Positions 16,369 through 27,373 of a stretch of DNA of 64,000 nt are shown here, one piece after another. Origin of the DNA: an uncultured Bacteroidales bacterium (GTDB lineage Bacteria; Bacteroidota; Bacteroidia; Bacteroidales; P3); the NCBI GenBank assembly GCA_900319865.1, contig ONQD01000002.1, positions 62,001 to 126,000 on the forward strand, written 5' to 3'. Below the pieces are notes generated by a model that did not search any database, had not been told where the DNA came from, and saw only the letters and a list, made by a program, of their open reading frames with translations. The position numbers and the translations under genes were made by a program. Position 1 is the stretch's first letter, and every line of letters begins with the position of its first letter.

Positions 16369-17835
16369 ATGAAGAAAATAGCATTATACCTGATTGCAAC
16401 AATTGCAACGCTCGCTCTTGCAGCCCAAGGCAACGGAACCATGAGCATACGCTACGGCTCGAAAGTGAAGAAATTCGACTACCAGATGGCCCACTCGTGC
16501 CGCATTGCGGCGGAGCGGAACGGCGAGCTATACATGGTGACGCAGAGCACCAAAAAGATTTTGGGCAACCCGATTCCGACGGGGCTGCAGCTGGTGGTGA
16601 CCGACACGAACCTGAATGTGCTGAGGACGCTGCAGATAGCCGACAAGATGATATGGGAAGCCCAAGCGGTGAACTATGTGGACGGCAAGGTGTATGTGCT
16701 ATGCCACATGGGGCCGCTGTACATGAGGCAGGAGATAGACCCCATAAGCATGACAAAAGTGAAAGAGGAGAAAGTGGCGCTGTTCGAGGGGGGAGAAAAC
16801 GACAACTTCTACGATTTTGTGTCGCAGTCGGACAACCGCGACTTCTGTGCGTTGGTGGGGGTGACCGTCTCCAACACGGCCAACGAATACAACCAAAAGC
16901 AATACTTGCTGGACGACAAATTCAACATACTGTGGGAGAAGAAATACGATGCCTCGCTGCTGACCGGAGTCGTAGTAACCGACGAGGGAGTGGTGTACAC
17001 TATGGGGTCGCACTACAACCCCACGACACAGGAGACCAGCTTTATAGTGTCGGAGCTGGACGTTGACAAAGAGCGCACACTGGTGGAGAGCAAACACATG
17101 GGAATGGTGGACTACACCGTACCACTCAATGCGAAGAACGGCATTGTGGTGGGTGCGGGTTACATCAAATCGCCCAAATCGAAAAAGAACGACCTCTACG
17201 ACAGCTATTTCGGCGTTGCATTCAACACACGCACACAGCAGCTGAGTACTTCGGTCCAACCTATCACCAGCGACGAGCTGAACGTGCTGGGCAACAAGAA
17301 CAACAACCGAACCAACAGCGAAGGTGTAGCGGACGCACTGATAGTGTCGGCCAAACAGAAGACCCAATTCGGCGGAGTGCTTGTGTTGCAACGCTCGTGG
17401 AGCGTAACGCGATGCAACAACAAAACGGGATGCACGACCACAGTATATGTGATGGGAACGCTGGCCTTCGGAGTTGACACCACAGGGGCAATTGTGTGGC
17501 ACAAACCCTTCCGCACCAATACGCAAAGCGGACAGGACAACTTTATCAACATTCAAACCGCTTCCATCGGCGACAACTTCTACCTCATTCAGCCCGAACA
17601 CAAGCGTGCCCCCGAAACATACGATATTTCAAAAGCCACATGGCTGGTGCCCATATACCGCAAACACGCCGACGCGCTGTACAAGGTTGACAAGGACGGC
17701 AATGTGGAGAAACTGCTGGGGCTGAGCAAGGAGAAAGGCTCAATGATGGGACGGCTGCACAAAAGAGACAACGGGAAATATTATGCCATACGTTGCACTA
17801 TGACCAAAAGTTTGATGTGTTATGTTGAATTGTAA
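16369..17835 (+). CDS. Exported protein of unknown function, possible beta-propeller
   Basis: 488 residues. Signal peptide MKKIALYLIATIATLALAAQ, then repeating beta segments such as ELYMVTQ, KVYVLCHMG, GVVYTMGSHYN, IVVGAGYI and VYVMGTLAFGVDT, spaced about 40-60 residues apart, suggesting propeller blades. No catalytic motif is recognised. Its 3' end overlaps the start of the M48 protease gene by 14 nt, so the two are very likely translated from one mRNA and may work together. Function cannot be assigned from sequence. Confidence 0.6.
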   Translation: MKKIALYLIATIATLALAAQGNGTMSIRYGSKVKKFDYQMAHSCRIAAERNGELYMVTQSTKKILGNPIPTGLQLVVTDTNLNVLRTLQIADKMIWEAQAVNYVDGKVYVLCHMGPLYMRQEIDPISMTKVKEEKVALFEGGENDNFYDFVSQSDNRDFCALVGVTVSNTANEYNQKQYLLDDKFNILWEKKYDASLLTGVVVTDEGVVYTMGSHYNPTTQETSFIVSELDVDKERTLVESKHMGMVDYTVPLNAKNGIVVGAGYIKSPKSKKNDLYDSYFGVAFNTRTQQLSTSVQPITSDELNVLGNKNNNRTNSEGVADALIVSAKQKTQFGGVLVLQRSWSVTRCNNKTGCTTTVYVMGTLAFGVDTTGAIVWHKPFRTNTQSGQDNFINIQTASIGDNFYLIQPEHKRAPETYDISKATWLVPIYRKHADALYKVDKDGNVEKLLGLSKEKGSMMGRLHKRDNGKYYAIRCTMTKSLMCYVEL

Positions 17836-20602
17836 ACGTTTGGTTATACTTTTAGTGCTATGGGTGGCTGCCTCGGCGGCCGCCCAGCAGCCATATATGC
17901 CCAATAGTTTTCACGGTCTGGAGTCGGAGGGCGAAATACCCGCCGACCTGAAAAAGTCGCTACGCGAACTCTATAACGAGGACAAGCAGCGGATGCGCGA
18001 CTACAACGACGGCCGGCTGAAAAACCGCGATATGGTGCTGGCAGTTTCATACAACATCAACCGGCTCACCTCCAACGGCCGCATACTGTATGGCGACCCC
18101 ATCACCAAAACCATAGAGCGCATAGCCGACACACTGCTGAAAGACTATCCCGAACTGCGCGGACAACTGCGGTTCTACACGGTGAAAAGCGCGTCGGTCA
18201 ATGCCTTCGCCACCGGGCAGGGGATGATATTTGTGAATCTGGGGTTGGTGGCACAAGTGGAGAACGAGGCGCAACTGGCATTCGTCATAGGTCACGAAAT
18301 AATACACTACTACCGCAAACACACATGGGAGGAGATGTCGCGCAACAGGCAGCGTGCCAGTTCGCCGGAGCAGCAGATGCAGCATTTCCTGCGCTACCAC
18401 CACCGCTCGCGCGAGATGGAGAACGAAGCCGACAGCCTGGGGTTGACCCTCTTCTACATCAACAGCCCGTACGACAAGCGGGTGAGCGAGGGGATATTCG
18501 ACGTGCTGCAATTTGCCGACCAGCCGTTTGGGCAAGTGGAGATAACGCGGCAATTGTTCGACAGTCCTTACTACAAACTGCCCGACAGTTATTTCCTGGA
18601 CCAGCTGACGCCCGTCACCCCACGCGACTACTATAACGACACCCTCAGCACCCACCCCGACCTGCAAAGCCGCAGGAAGCACACCTCCCACATCCTGCAG
18701 GGCACACAGGGAGGGGAAGCCTATGTGCTCACCACCCCAGAACAGTTCGAGCAGCTACGCCTGCTGGCCCGCATGGAATGCATACGGCAGGATTTGATAT
18801 ACGGGCAATACACCCGCGCCTACTATAACTGCCTGGTGTTGCTGCAGCAATATGCCGACAACCCCTTCCTTATCTCAGCCAAGGCGCAGGCACTTTACGG
18901 ATTGGCCAAACAGAAGACCTATACGGGCACAATGGCTGTGGAGCATTACGAGGCTTTTGAGGGCGAGATACAGCAGCTGTACCACCTGTTCGGGAAACTG
19001 AAAGCCGACGAGGCCTCCCTACTGGCTACGCGCGAGTTGTGGGCCGCCCACAAAAAACTGCCCACCGACTGGTATATAGAGCACATGTGCCAAGACATGC
19101 TGCAATTGATCTACAGCAAACACGCCATGAATCCGAAGGATTTTGCCACCACGTTCGACACTGCTGCAAGGCATCCCGCCTCCGACAGCAGTTCGACCCC
19201 GGAAGGGAAATACGCCCGTTTCAAGCAGAAGCAGCACACCGCCAGCAGCACCTTCAACCCCAAGTACGCTTTCACAGACCTGCTGCAACAGGACACCGCC
19301 TTCAGCCGCTGGCTCAACCAATATATGACTGCCGAGAACACCGCGAGGGTCGGCCCGTCGTCGGACAAGGGAGTGTTTCTCTTCGCCCCGGGCTATTTTG
19401 TCACTGACCTGAAAGACGGCGGCATAAAATACCGCAAATCAGACCATCAGGAAGAACTTCTGCCCACGATGGTGGCCCAGGCCGCCAAGGGGAACAACCT
19501 GACCACTACCGATTTCTCCGACCCCACCCTGCGGCAACACGACGATGACCAGTTCTACAACGACTTTGTGGCATTGAACGAGTGGACCAACGAGTTTTGG
19601 CAAACCCGGGGCGCTGTACCCAAGTGTATGTCCACACAGCCGCAAATGGACCAGCTGATAGCACGCTACGGGGCAGACAAGCTGAGCCTGAATATGGTGG
19701 CCAACGCCGAATACTATCAAAAGGTCTCAGCCCTCACAGGTATAGGAGCCATGATGTTCGGCACTTTGTTATTCCCGATCATGCCCCTGACCATCAATTT
19801 CCTCGCCTCGAACAAGGAAATGACCACCACATACAACTACTTTATTGACACCCGCTCGGGGCGCGTGCTCGACAAAAACGACAACATCATCAACTACCGC
19901 GATTCGAAAGCCTTGGTCACCAACTCCATATACTCCAACATCTACAAAGGGATGAACAGCAGGGCACCTATTGGATATATGGGCAAACGGCTCTCGGTCA
20001 GCGTCAACGGGGCATTGGATTTCCCATTCCTGAAACTATTGTATTTCGACCGCATATCCAGAGCTGTGGAATTCCGTCCGGCACTCAATGTGGAGTACAC
20101 CCTGAACAAGACCAAGTCTCTTTCGCTTTGGTGCGACTACCTGCCCACCCGGATGTGGGTAGAATCGAACCCGGACGAATTGATAGCGAACATGACTGAC
20201 CTCTTCCTCACCTGGCGGCATTACCTAAACGGCAACACCGCACCCCTCGGCCCTTATTGGGGTTTCGGTGCCACATTGAGCCACGTGGCCCTCTCCACCC
20301 AGGAGCAGGCAAATGGCAGCCAGCTGGCCTTGAGGTATCTGAAAAACCATTACCTCATCCCCGGACTGCAGATAGAGTTTGGCCGCAACTATATATTCGG
20401 CAACAAAATAGTGTTCAACTATGGTGCCCGATACACCCTCACCCTTGCCAACCCCATCAAACCCGAATGGAACAACACAAACATCGGCACCACCAGCCGA
20501 CAGGAAATGAACGAAACCCGCACCCGCCGCTCGCTTTATGGCAACATCTGGATGACTAATCTTTTTGTATTCAGTCTGGGTGTCGGTTTACTGCCACTAT
20601 GA
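17822..20602 (+). CDS. Exported M48-family metalloprotease with a long C-terminal barrel-like domain
   Basis: 926 residues. Signal peptide to about residue 21 (SAAAQQ). The zinc site is GHEIIHYYRKH (HExxH at about residues 158-162), with the third ligand region ENEADSLGLTLF at about 200, both typical of M48 (Ste24/BepA/HtpX relatives). The long middle region is helical. Around residue 640 a hydrophobic stretch (IGAMMFGTLLFPIMPLTINFLA) is followed by about 260 residues of aromatic amphipathic strands (LSLWCDYLP, YWGFGATLSHVALST, VFNYGARYTLTL, VFSLGVGLLPL) that resemble an outer-membrane barrel. BepA-type M48 proteins maintain outer-membrane proteins. The barrel-like tail is not usual for the family and is inferred by eye. 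Confidence 0.8.
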   Translation: MLNCKRLVILLVLWVAASAAAQQPYMPNSFHGLESEGEIPADLKKSLRELYNEDKQRMRDYNDGRLKNRDMVLAVSYNINRLTSNGRILYGDPITKTIERIADTLLKDYPELRGQLRFYTVKSASVNAFATGQGMIFVNLGLVAQVENEAQLAFVIGHEIIHYYRKHTWEEMSRNRQRASSPEQQMQHFLRYHHRSREMENEADSLGLTLFYINSPYDKRVSEGIFDVLQFADQPFGQVEITRQLFDSPYYKLPDSYFLDQLTPVTPRDYYNDTLSTHPDLQSRRKHTSHILQGTQGGEAYVLTTPEQFEQLRLLARMECIRQDLIYGQYTRAYYNCLVLLQQYADNPFLISAKAQALYGLAKQKTYTGTMAVEHYEAFEGEIQQLYHLFGKLKADEASLLATRELWAAHKKLPTDWYIEHMCQDMLQLIYSKHAMNPKDFATTFDTAARHPASDSSSTPEGKYARFKQKQHTASSTFNPKYAFTDLLQQDTAFSRWLNQYMTAENTARVGPSSDKGVFLFAPGYFVTDLKDGGIKYRKSDHQEELLPTMVAQAAKGNNLTTTDFSDPTLRQHDDDQFYNDFVALNEWTNEFWQTRGAVPKCMSTQPQMDQLIARYGADKLSLNMVANAEYYQKVSALTGIGAMMFGTLLFPIMPLTINFLASNKEMTTTYNYFIDTRSGRVLDKNDNIINYRDSKALVTNSIYSNIYKGMNSRAPIGYMGKRLSVSVNGALDFPFLKLLYFDRISRAVEFRPALNVEYTLNKTKSLSLWCDYLPTRMWVESNPDELIANMTDLFLTWRHYLNGNTAPLGPYWGFGATLSHVALSTQEQANGSQLALRYLKNHYLIPGLQIEFGRNYIFGNKIVFNYGARYTLTLANPIKPEWNNTNIGTTSRQEMNETRTRRSLYGNIWMTNLFVFSLGVGLLPL

Positions 20603-20647
20603 GAAAAATGATACAACACAAATAATTGCAATACCTAGTCACTACCC

Positions 20648-23494
20648 ATGATAAAGATACACGGAGCTAAAGTAAACAATTTGAAAAACATATCGGTCGA
20701 TATACCCCAAGGGAAACTGGTGGTAATCACCGGACTGAGTGGGTCGGGCAAGTCGAGTCTGGCCTTCGACACGCTCTATGCCGAAGGGCAACGCCGGTAT
20801 GTGGAAAGCCTCTCCTCGTATGCACGACAATTTTTGGGGCGTATGGCCAAGCCCGAAGTAGACCTGATTGAGAACATCGCCCCGGCGGTGGCCATAGAAC
20901 AGAAGGTCAACACCAGCAACCCACGTTCCACCGTAGGCACATCCACTGAGCTGTATGAGTATCTTAAACTGATGTTTGCTCGCATCGGGCGTACGTTTTC
21001 GCCCATATCTGGGGTGGAGGTGAAAAGGCACTCCGTCAGCGATGTGGTCGACTATGTATACTCGTTCAAACCCGACACCAAGGTGACGCTCTACGCCCCC
21101 CTCGCCTTCAGCAAGGAGCACCCACTCAGACCGCAGCTGGAGATGCTGCATCAGGAAGGATTTGTGCGCATAGCCGTGAAGGGCACCATTGTCCGCATAG
21201 AGGACTGGCTGGCGTCGGGAGCCGAGGAGGAAGAGACGCTCCTGCTGGTGGACCGCATACAAGTGCATCCCGATGACGATGACCAGCATGCCCGCATCGC
21301 CGAGTCGGTGCAGACAGCATTTTTTGAGGGTCGCGGGGGCTGCATAGTGCATTGCGAGGTAGACGGAAACACCGTTGAGCAAAGTTTCTCCAACCGTTTT
21401 GAGGCCGACGGCATCACCTTCGAGAAGCCCAACCCCAACTTCTTCAGTTTCAACAACCCCTATGGTGCATGTCCCACTTGTCAGGGTTATGGAGCTGTGA
21501 TGGGTATAGACGAAAACATGGTTGTGCCCAACAAATCGCGTTCCGTGTTTGACGACGCGGTGGTGTGCTGGCGGGGCGAGAAGATGTGCGAGTGGAAGAA
21601 CCTCTTTATACGGCAGGCCGCCAAGTTGGACTTCCCCATCCACACCCCCTACTGCGACCTGACCCAGGCGCAGCGCGACATTCTGTGGCACGGGAGCGGC
21701 GCGTGGGAAGGGATTGACGGCTTCTTCAAATGGCTGGAAACCCAAGCCTACAAAATACAATACCGGGTGATGCTTTCGCGCTACAAGGGCAAAACCACCT
21801 GTCCCGACTGTAGGGGCACACGGCTACGCAAAGATGCATCATACGTCAAGGTGTGCGGCCGCTCTATCACCGATTTGCTGCAGATGCCAGTGAGTGACTT
21901 TGCCGAATGGCTCAAAGATATCAGCTCCCAGCCCGAGGCCAACGACGGGCTGCACCTCACCGCCCACGAACACGAGGTGGTGGGGCGACTGCTTACCGAG
22001 CTACACAACCGTGTGGGCTACCTGCTGGACGTGGGGCTGGGCTACCTCTCGCTCAACCGACTCTCCAACACGCTGAGCGGCGGCGAGTCGCAACGCATCA
22101 ATCTAGCCACCTCGCTGGGCAGCTCGCTGGTGGGCAGTATGTATATACTCGACGAGCCCTCCATCGGTCTCCACTCGCGCGACACCGACCGCCTGATCAA
22201 GGTGCTGAAACAGCTGCGCGACCTGGGCAACACGGTGATAGTGGTGGAGCACGACGAGGACATCATGCGAGCCGCCGACTACATCATAGACATCGGTCCG
22301 GGAGCGGGCCGCATGGGAGGCGAAGTGGTGTTTGCTGGCACCCCACAGCAGATGGTGTCGCAAATGCCTCAGCAATCGCTCACCGCCCAATATCTGCTGG
22401 GCAAAATGGAAATAGCCGTACCCGCCTCACGCCGTCCCTGGCGCGACCGCATCACTGTGCACGGTGCCTACTGCAACAACCTGCAACACGTTGATGTAGA
22501 CTTCCCCCTCGGGGTTCTCACCGTAGTGACAGGAGTGAGCGGCTCGGGCAAAACGTCGCTTGTACGCCATGTGCTGTGCGACGTGCTTCAGAAACGATTT
22601 GAAGGGGTGGAGGACTATGTGGGCAACTGTGTAGACATAACGGGCGACCTGAACCGCATCAGCAGCCTCGAGTTGGTAGACCAAAACCCCATCGGACGCT
22701 CCACCCGCAGCAATCCCGCCACCTATATGAAGGCATACGACGAAATACGCCAGCTCTATGCCCAGCAGCCGCTTGCCAAAGCAAGAGGTTACAAACCCGG
22801 ATACTTCTCGTTCAACACCGAAGGGGGACGTTGCGAAGTGTGCGAGGGCGAAGGCTACGTGACAATAGGCATGCAGTTTATGGCCGATGTGCATCTGGTA
22901 TGCGAAGAGTGTCACGGCACACGCTTCAAAGAGGAAACCCTCGAAGTGCTGTACAACGGCAAAAACATTTCAGAAGTGCTTGATATGACTGTGAACCAGG
23001 CAGTGGAGTTTTTCGAGGGACAGCAGTCTATCCTCGACCGTCTCAAACCCCTGCAGGACGTGGGGTTGGGATACCTCAAACTGGGGCAGTCGTCCAGTTC
23101 CTTGAGCGGTGGCGAGGCGCAGCGAGTAAAACTGGCATCATTTCTGGTACGCGGCGAGGGTGGGAAGCCCAAACTCTTCGTATTCGACGAACCCTCCACA
23201 GGTCTTCATTTCCACGACATCCAAAAGCTCATCAACTCGTTCAACTATCTCATTGAACGCGGCCACAGCATTATTGTCATCGAGCACCACCACGACATCA
23301 TCAAGGTTGCCGACTGGGTGATAGACATGGGACCCGAGGGCGGACGCGACGGAGGCCGTGTGGTGTTTGCCGGCACTCCCGAGCAGCTTGTCCAAAACCA
23401 AGAATCATACACCGCCCGTTTCCTCCGCGACAAACTGCCTCAAGCGGCCAAACAGGTACAAACCGAAAACAAGTCAAAAAACAAAAAAGCTTAA
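20648..23494 (+). CDS. uvrA: Excinuclease ABC subunit A
   Basis: 948 residues, normal for UvrA. DNA-damage recognition ATPase of nucleotide excision repair; dimerises and loads UvrB. First Walker [10 protein letters not shown] (about residue 29) and second GVSGSGKTS (about 630); ABC signatures [12 protein letters not shown] (about 476) and [12 protein letters not shown] (about 819). Zinc-finger cysteine pairs: CPTC (about 276) with CPDC (about 385), and CEVC (about 730) with CEEC (about 753). [15 protein letters not shown] at the N-terminus is also diagnostic. It lies 15 bp before a small membrane protein and mnmE in one direction. The C-terminal tail is Lys/Asn-rich. Confidence 0.98.
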   Translation: MIKIHGAKVNNLKNISVDIPQGKLVVITGLSGSGKSSLAFDTLYAEGQRRYVESLSSYARQFLGRMAKPEVDLIENIAPAVAIEQKVNTSNPRSTVGTSTELYEYLKLMFARIGRTFSPISGVEVKRHSVSDVVDYVYSFKPDTKVTLYAPLAFSKEHPLRPQLEMLHQEGFVRIAVKGTIVRIEDWLASGAEEEETLLLVDRIQVHPDDDDQHARIAESVQTAFFEGRGGCIVHCEVDGNTVEQSFSNRFEADGITFEKPNPNFFSFNNPYGACPTCQGYGAVMGIDENMVVPNKSRSVFDDAVVCWRGEKMCEWKNLFIRQAAKLDFPIHTPYCDLTQAQRDILWHGSGAWEGIDGFFKWLETQAYKIQYRVMLSRYKGKTTCPDCRGTRLRKDASYVKVCGRSITDLLQMPVSDFAEWLKDISSQPEANDGLHLTAHEHEVVGRLLTELHNRVGYLLDVGLGYLSLNRLSNTLSGGESQRINLATSLGSSLVGSMYILDEPSIGLHSRDTDRLIKVLKQLRDLGNTVIVVEHDEDIMRAADYIIDIGPGAGRMGGEVVFAGTPQQMVSQMPQQSLTAQYLLGKMEIAVPASRRPWRDRITVHGAYCNNLQHVDVDFPLGVLTVVTGVSGSGKTSLVRHVLCDVLQKRFEGVEDYVGNCVDITGDLNRISSLELVDQNPIGRSTRSNPATYMKAYDEIRQLYAQQPLAKARGYKPGYFSFNTEGGRCEVCEGEGYVTIGMQFMADVHLVCEECHGTRFKEETLEVLYNGKNISEVLDMTVNQAVEFFEGQQSILDRLKPLQDVGLGYLKLGQSSSSLSGGEAQRVKLASFLVRGEGGKPKLFVFDEPSTGLHFHDIQKLINSFNYLIERGHSIIVIEHHHDIIKVADWVIDMGPEGGRDGGRVVFAGTPEQLVQNQESYTARFLRDKLPQAAKQVQTENKSKNKKA

Positions 23495-23509
23495 ACACAT
23501 ATATTTCTT

Positions 23510-24082
23510 ATGAACACCGATACAATCAAAAAAATCCGCCGTACGGCAAACTGGGGACTCTACGGCTCTATAGCATTCATTTTGTTGGCAATTGTCTTTC
23601 TTTTCTCTCCCTGGACCCTCCGCCAGACGCAGACCGTGAGCCGCTGGATGCTCATAGCCGGCACCATCCTTGCAGTGCTGTCTGTGGTGATGGTACTGAT
23701 GACCATCCGTAAAAACACGCCCCGTCTGAGGCAACTGGACAGTCTTGAGGAGAAACTCAAAGGCTACGCCGCCCATATTTCCAACATCTACACCGGTTCG
23801 GCCACGATTATCTTGATCGAGACGGCGCTAATCGTGCTCATGTCCGACACTTCGCTGCTCGTGATTACCATCCTGCTGGTGCTCATCCTCTTCCTGTCAT
23901 ATCCCAATATGTACAAGATGAAAATCGACCTCGGACTCACTGACGAGGAGATGAAATCGCTGTTCGGCTCCGCCTATATTGCCGATATTCCCGACGCCCA
24001 ACCCGATTTGGATACCGCCGACGCCCTTCTGGAACGCGACAGCGAGCAATCGCAAGACGCTACCGACAACAATCAAGAGTAA
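23510..24082 (+). CDS. Small membrane protein of unknown function
   Basis: 190 residues with four likely membrane helices: about residues 20-36 (YGSIAFILLAIVFLF), 46-64 (LIAGTILAVLSVVMVLM), 95-112 and 115-130 (LLVITILLVLILFLSY). A charged loop between the second and third helix carries a coiled-coil-like stretch (LRQLDSLEEKLKGYAAH). The C-terminal tail is acidic. No family is recognised. It sits between uvrA and mnmE with 15- and 4-bp gaps, so it is almost certainly cotranscribed with both; this does not reveal its role. Confidence 0.8.
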   Translation: MNTDTIKKIRRTANWGLYGSIAFILLAIVFLFSPWTLRQTQTVSRWMLIAGTILAVLSVVMVLMTIRKNTPRLRQLDSLEEKLKGYAAHISNIYTGSATIILIETALIVLMSDTSLLVITILLVLILFLSYPNMYKMKIDLGLTDEEMKSLFGSAYIADIPDAQPDLDTADALLERDSEQSQDATDNNQE

Positions 24083-24086
24083 CGAT

Positions 24087-25427
24087 ATGAGTACTATTGC
24101 AGCCATCTCTACCCCTCCCGGTGTGGGCGGCATTGCCGTAGTGCGGCTTTCCGGCACCGATGCATTCACTATTGCCGCCAAGCATCTGCAACTGCCCCAC
24201 ACCGGGCGCGACATGGGTTTCTCCCTGTTCCGCCACAACGATGATGTGCTGGACGAGGTGGTGGTGTCTCTCTTTCATTCCCCCCACTCCTATACCGGCG
24301 AAGACGTGGTGGAAATATCGTGTCACGGCTCGCTCTACGTACAGCAGACGCTCCTGCAAGCCCTCCTCGACAGCGGCGCACGGCTGGCAGAGCCCGGCGA
24401 ATTCACCCGCCGTGCGTTTCTCAACGGCAAACTCAACCTCTCGCAGGCCGAGGCGGTAGCAGACCTTATCGACTCCACCAATGCCGCAGCCCACAGCCTT
24501 GCCGTCAGCCAACTGAGGGGAGGCTACGCCAAAGAGCTGGAAACACTGCGGCAGCAACTCATCGACCTCACCGCACTCCTTGAACTGGAGCTTGACTTCA
24601 GCGACGAGGATGTGGAGTTTGCCGACCGCAGCCAACTCCTCTCGCTGGTCTCCCAGACCAGCACCCGCGTCAACGCACTGCGGGAGTCTTTCCACATGGG
24701 CAACGCCCTCAAGCGTGGCATCCCTGTAGCCATCATCGGACGTCCCAATGCGGGCAAATCCTCCCTCCTCAACGCCTTGCTGCGCGACAATCGCGCCATC
24801 GTCAGCGATATTCCCGGCACCACACGCGACACTATCGAAGAGACCTTTGTCATCAATGGGACCCCTTTCCGCATTATCGACACCGCTGGACTGCGCCACA
24901 GCGACGACCCTATTGAATTCCTCGGCATTCAGCGCACCATCGAAACCGTAGTACAAGCCGACATCATCCTTTATGTCCACGATGCCACACAGCCCTTCGT
25001 CCAAGCCCTCGACGACCTGCAAGAGCTGCAGGACATTCGTTCCTTCGACGGCAAGCACATCTTCATTGTCCACAACAAGATAGACCTTGTCCCGGAGACC
25101 CTGACAGCCACCTATCGCACATTCCCCATCTCTGCTAAAGAAGGCACGGGCCTCGACGCCCTCACGTCGGCATTGGCCAAGGCAGCGCAAACCGACCTGG
25201 CGCAGGCTCCCGATGTAATGCTCACCAACGTACGCCACTACGAAGCCCTCGGCCATGTGGAACAGGCGTTGCTGCATGTGGCCAAGGGACTTGCAGACCA
25301 ACTGCCTGCCGACCTCATAGTCATCGACCTCCGCGACGCCCTCCACCACCTCGGCACCATCACTGGCCAAGTCACCTCCGACGAAGTCCTCGGCACAATC
25401 TTCTCCCGTTTCTGCATCGGAAAATAG
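24087..25427 (+). CDS. mnmE: tRNA modification GTPase MnmE
   Basis: 446 residues. With MnmG it forms the carboxymethylaminomethyl group at wobble uridine 34 of certain tRNAs. N-terminal folate-binding domain begins STIAAISTPPGVGGIAVVR-like sequence; the G domain carries G1 GRPNAGKSSL (about residues 218-227), DTAGLR (about 265) and NKID (about 330). The C-terminal FCIGK holds the conserved catalytic cysteine. The start is the ATG 4 bp after the previous stop; the longer frame would overlap that gene. It converges on the O-antigen ligase gene with only 8 bp between stops. Confidence 0.98.
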   Translation: MSTIAAISTPPGVGGIAVVRLSGTDAFTIAAKHLQLPHTGRDMGFSLFRHNDDVLDEVVVSLFHSPHSYTGEDVVEISCHGSLYVQQTLLQALLDSGARLAEPGEFTRRAFLNGKLNLSQAEAVADLIDSTNAAAHSLAVSQLRGGYAKELETLRQQLIDLTALLELELDFSDEDVEFADRSQLLSLVSQTSTRVNALRESFHMGNALKRGIPVAIIGRPNAGKSSLLNALLRDNRAIVSDIPGTTRDTIEETFVINGTPFRIIDTAGLRHSDDPIEFLGIQRTIETVVQADIILYVHDATQPFVQALDDLQELQDIRSFDGKHIFIVHNKIDLVPETLTATYRTFPISAKEGTGLDALTSALAKAAQTDLAQAPDVMLTNVRHYEALGHVEQALLHVAKGLADQLPADLIVIDLRDALHHLGTITGQVTSDEVLGTIFSRFCIGK

Positions 25428-25435
25428 CCCCCCCA

Positions 25436-27373
25436 TTACCGACTGCCCCCGGCAATCTGTAGCAAACGGTCGCGCATGTTCTGTTCCGCTGGCAGGAGAC
25501 TTTTAAAATAATACTCTGCATCCTTCACCGGAAGAAAATACCATATATTCTTCTCCATACGACTGCGCTTCCTATCAAGGTCGAAAGAATGAAGTATCTT
25601 CGCTGCCTCTTCCGGGCGGTTCTCAAACAAATACATCTGCGCCAGATTAAAATAGGAACGGCTGTAATCAGGGCTTATATAGATAGCCTGTTCCAATAGC
25701 ACTGCAGCCGAGTCGGTCTTGTGCCTTTCTGTATACAACACCCTCGCCACATCGTTCAACACCTGCTTGTCGTATGGGCTGTCATGCATCGCCTTACGGA
25801 AAACCGCAAGTGCAGGTTTTCGCTGATATTCACACGCCATCGCCTCATAATAAGCAAAAGGCACCCCGTCGGAAGCAAGCGTTGCGAAAACTGTCTGGGC
25901 CTCATGTGCCCGTTTCTCCACCAATCTCCACTGCATCGTATGTATTCCGTTCACAATATCACCCAAACAACGTTCACTGCGCCAACGTCCCCATACCAAC
26001 AATGCCACCATTAGCGACAAACCTATCACCACAACGCAAAAGTATCTCTTTCCCCTATACAATAAAGGGACACAACCTTTCACACTCAGTGCACAAACGC
26101 TACCCACCACAACCGAAATCCACAACAGCAACTCCATACGCTCGAAAGGAAAATCAAAAAAAGCAAAAGCCGCCACCCCGCACAATCCTGCCAATCCCGG
26201 CAGCAATAGCCGTCTTCTCCGTCCGCCCCGGCATATACCTCCGACAGCCGACACCGCCACGCCCGCCAATGCCAACGACAACAGCAGCAAACCAACGCCG
26301 CCTGTCTCCGACAAAATAGCAAGATACTCATTGTGGGGTCGCACAAAACGGAAATCAAGCGCATCAATTGAAAAAACATCCCTCACCGACACTTCCGGAT
26401 GACACACCTTCCAATTCCCTGCCCCGCATCCTGCTATCGGCTTCCGCTCCACCATCCGAAATGTCATCTGCCATAAAGCACGGCGTTCGCATATCGACAC
26501 CGATGAGCGGATGCCACCCGCGTCCTGTTCAACCTCAACGGGACCTTTGGAAATAACAGCGGCTCCCGCCACCGGAATACAGGCTATCAACAATGCTACA
26601 GCCACCGCTACAACCACCCAACGCCTACTGCCACACTCTGCAATTCGCCTCACGAAAGCCATTTTCGACAACCAAGCCAAAAGAATCCAGCAACCAACAC
26701 CGGCCACAAGTGCAACCAACACCGCACGGGCCAGAAGAAAACATTCCACCACCAACAACACCGACAACAGCACTACATAGAACCATCGTCCTCGTCTTAT
26801 CTTTAGACCCAACCTCATGGCCGGAAACACCGCCAACAGCACAAGCAACATGGCAAAAGTTCCCTTATGCGTAAACAACGAGACAACTGCATATCGGTTC
26901 GACCAAGAAAAATCCGGAATAGAAAACAGCTGCCATACCGCAGCCGACAATGCCAGCAAAGCGACTATTGCCGAACACCTTGCCAGCAAAACAACCCCAC
27001 GCACCGGATACCTGCCCACCAACACAAACGTCACACATCCCGTCATGGCTGCCAACAGCCACCGCGCTGCTGCACACAATGCCTCGGCTCTATTCACCGC
27101 CCACAGTACAGAAAGGAACTGCCATACCACAAAACAGAGCATCGAAACAAACGTCAATATCTCACCCTTGTTCAATCCCCGCAACCCTATTTCCCCCTTG
27201 CGGCGCCGTGTCGGCATCGCCATTGCACAACACACCACCCCGACCAGCAACACCGCCCAACACATCATCCGGGGAGTGTTGGAAATATCGCCAATGCTGT
27301 GGTCAAAGACAAGCGTCGATGCCACCAAGGCCACAGCCACAAATGCCCCTAAAAAACGCACACTAATGCACAA
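25436..27373 (-). CDS. O-antigen ligase family membrane protein with C-terminal TPR-like region
   Basis: 645 residues. About eleven or twelve hydrophobic segments fill residues 1-440, including the Wzy_C-type periplasmic region with RPHNEYLAILSETGGVGLLLL, a motif typical of O-antigen ligase/polymerase proteins. Residues about 480-640 are soluble and helical with TPR character (VLLEQAIYISPDYSRSYFNLAQMYLFENRPEEAAKIL). The family joins or polymerises surface glycans on lipid carriers in the inner membrane. Its start overlaps the stop of the upstream T9SS cargo gene by 11 nt, so both are on one transcript. The actual glycan is unknown; no other glycan genes are nearby. Confidence 0.8.
   Translation of the reverse strand: MCISVRFLGAFVAVALVASTLVFDHSIGDISNTPRMMCWAVLLVGVVCCAMAMPTRRRKGEIGLRGLNKGEILTFVSMLCFVVWQFLSVLWAVNRAEALCAAARWLLAAMTGCVTFVLVGRYPVRGVVLLARCSAIVALLALSAAVWQLFSIPDFSWSNRYAVVSLFTHKGTFAMLLVLLAVFPAMRLGLKIRRGRWFYVVLLSVLLVVECFLLARAVLVALVAGVGCWILLAWLSKMAFVRRIAECGSRRWVVVAVAVALLIACIPVAGAAVISKGPVEVEQDAGGIRSSVSICERRALWQMTFRMVERKPIAGCGAGNWKVCHPEVSVRDVFSIDALDFRFVRPHNEYLAILSETGGVGLLLLSLALAGVAVSAVGGICRGGRRRRLLLPGLAGLCGVAAFAFFDFPFERMELLLWISVVVGSVCALSVKGCVPLLYRGKRYFCVVVIGLSLMVALLVWGRWRSERCLGDIVNGIHTMQWRLVEKRAHEAQTVFATLASDGVPFAYYEAMACEYQRKPALAVFRKAMHDSPYDKQVLNDVARVLYTERHKTDSAAVLLEQAIYISPDYSRSYFNLAQMYLFENRPEEAAKILHSFDLDRKRSRMEKNIWYFLPVKDAEYYFKSLLPAEQNMRDRLLQIAGGSR

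Noticed and set aside
24060-25436. Minus-strand 458-codon ORF
   Set aside because: Opposite mnmE, whose G motifs and CIGK end are unmistakable.
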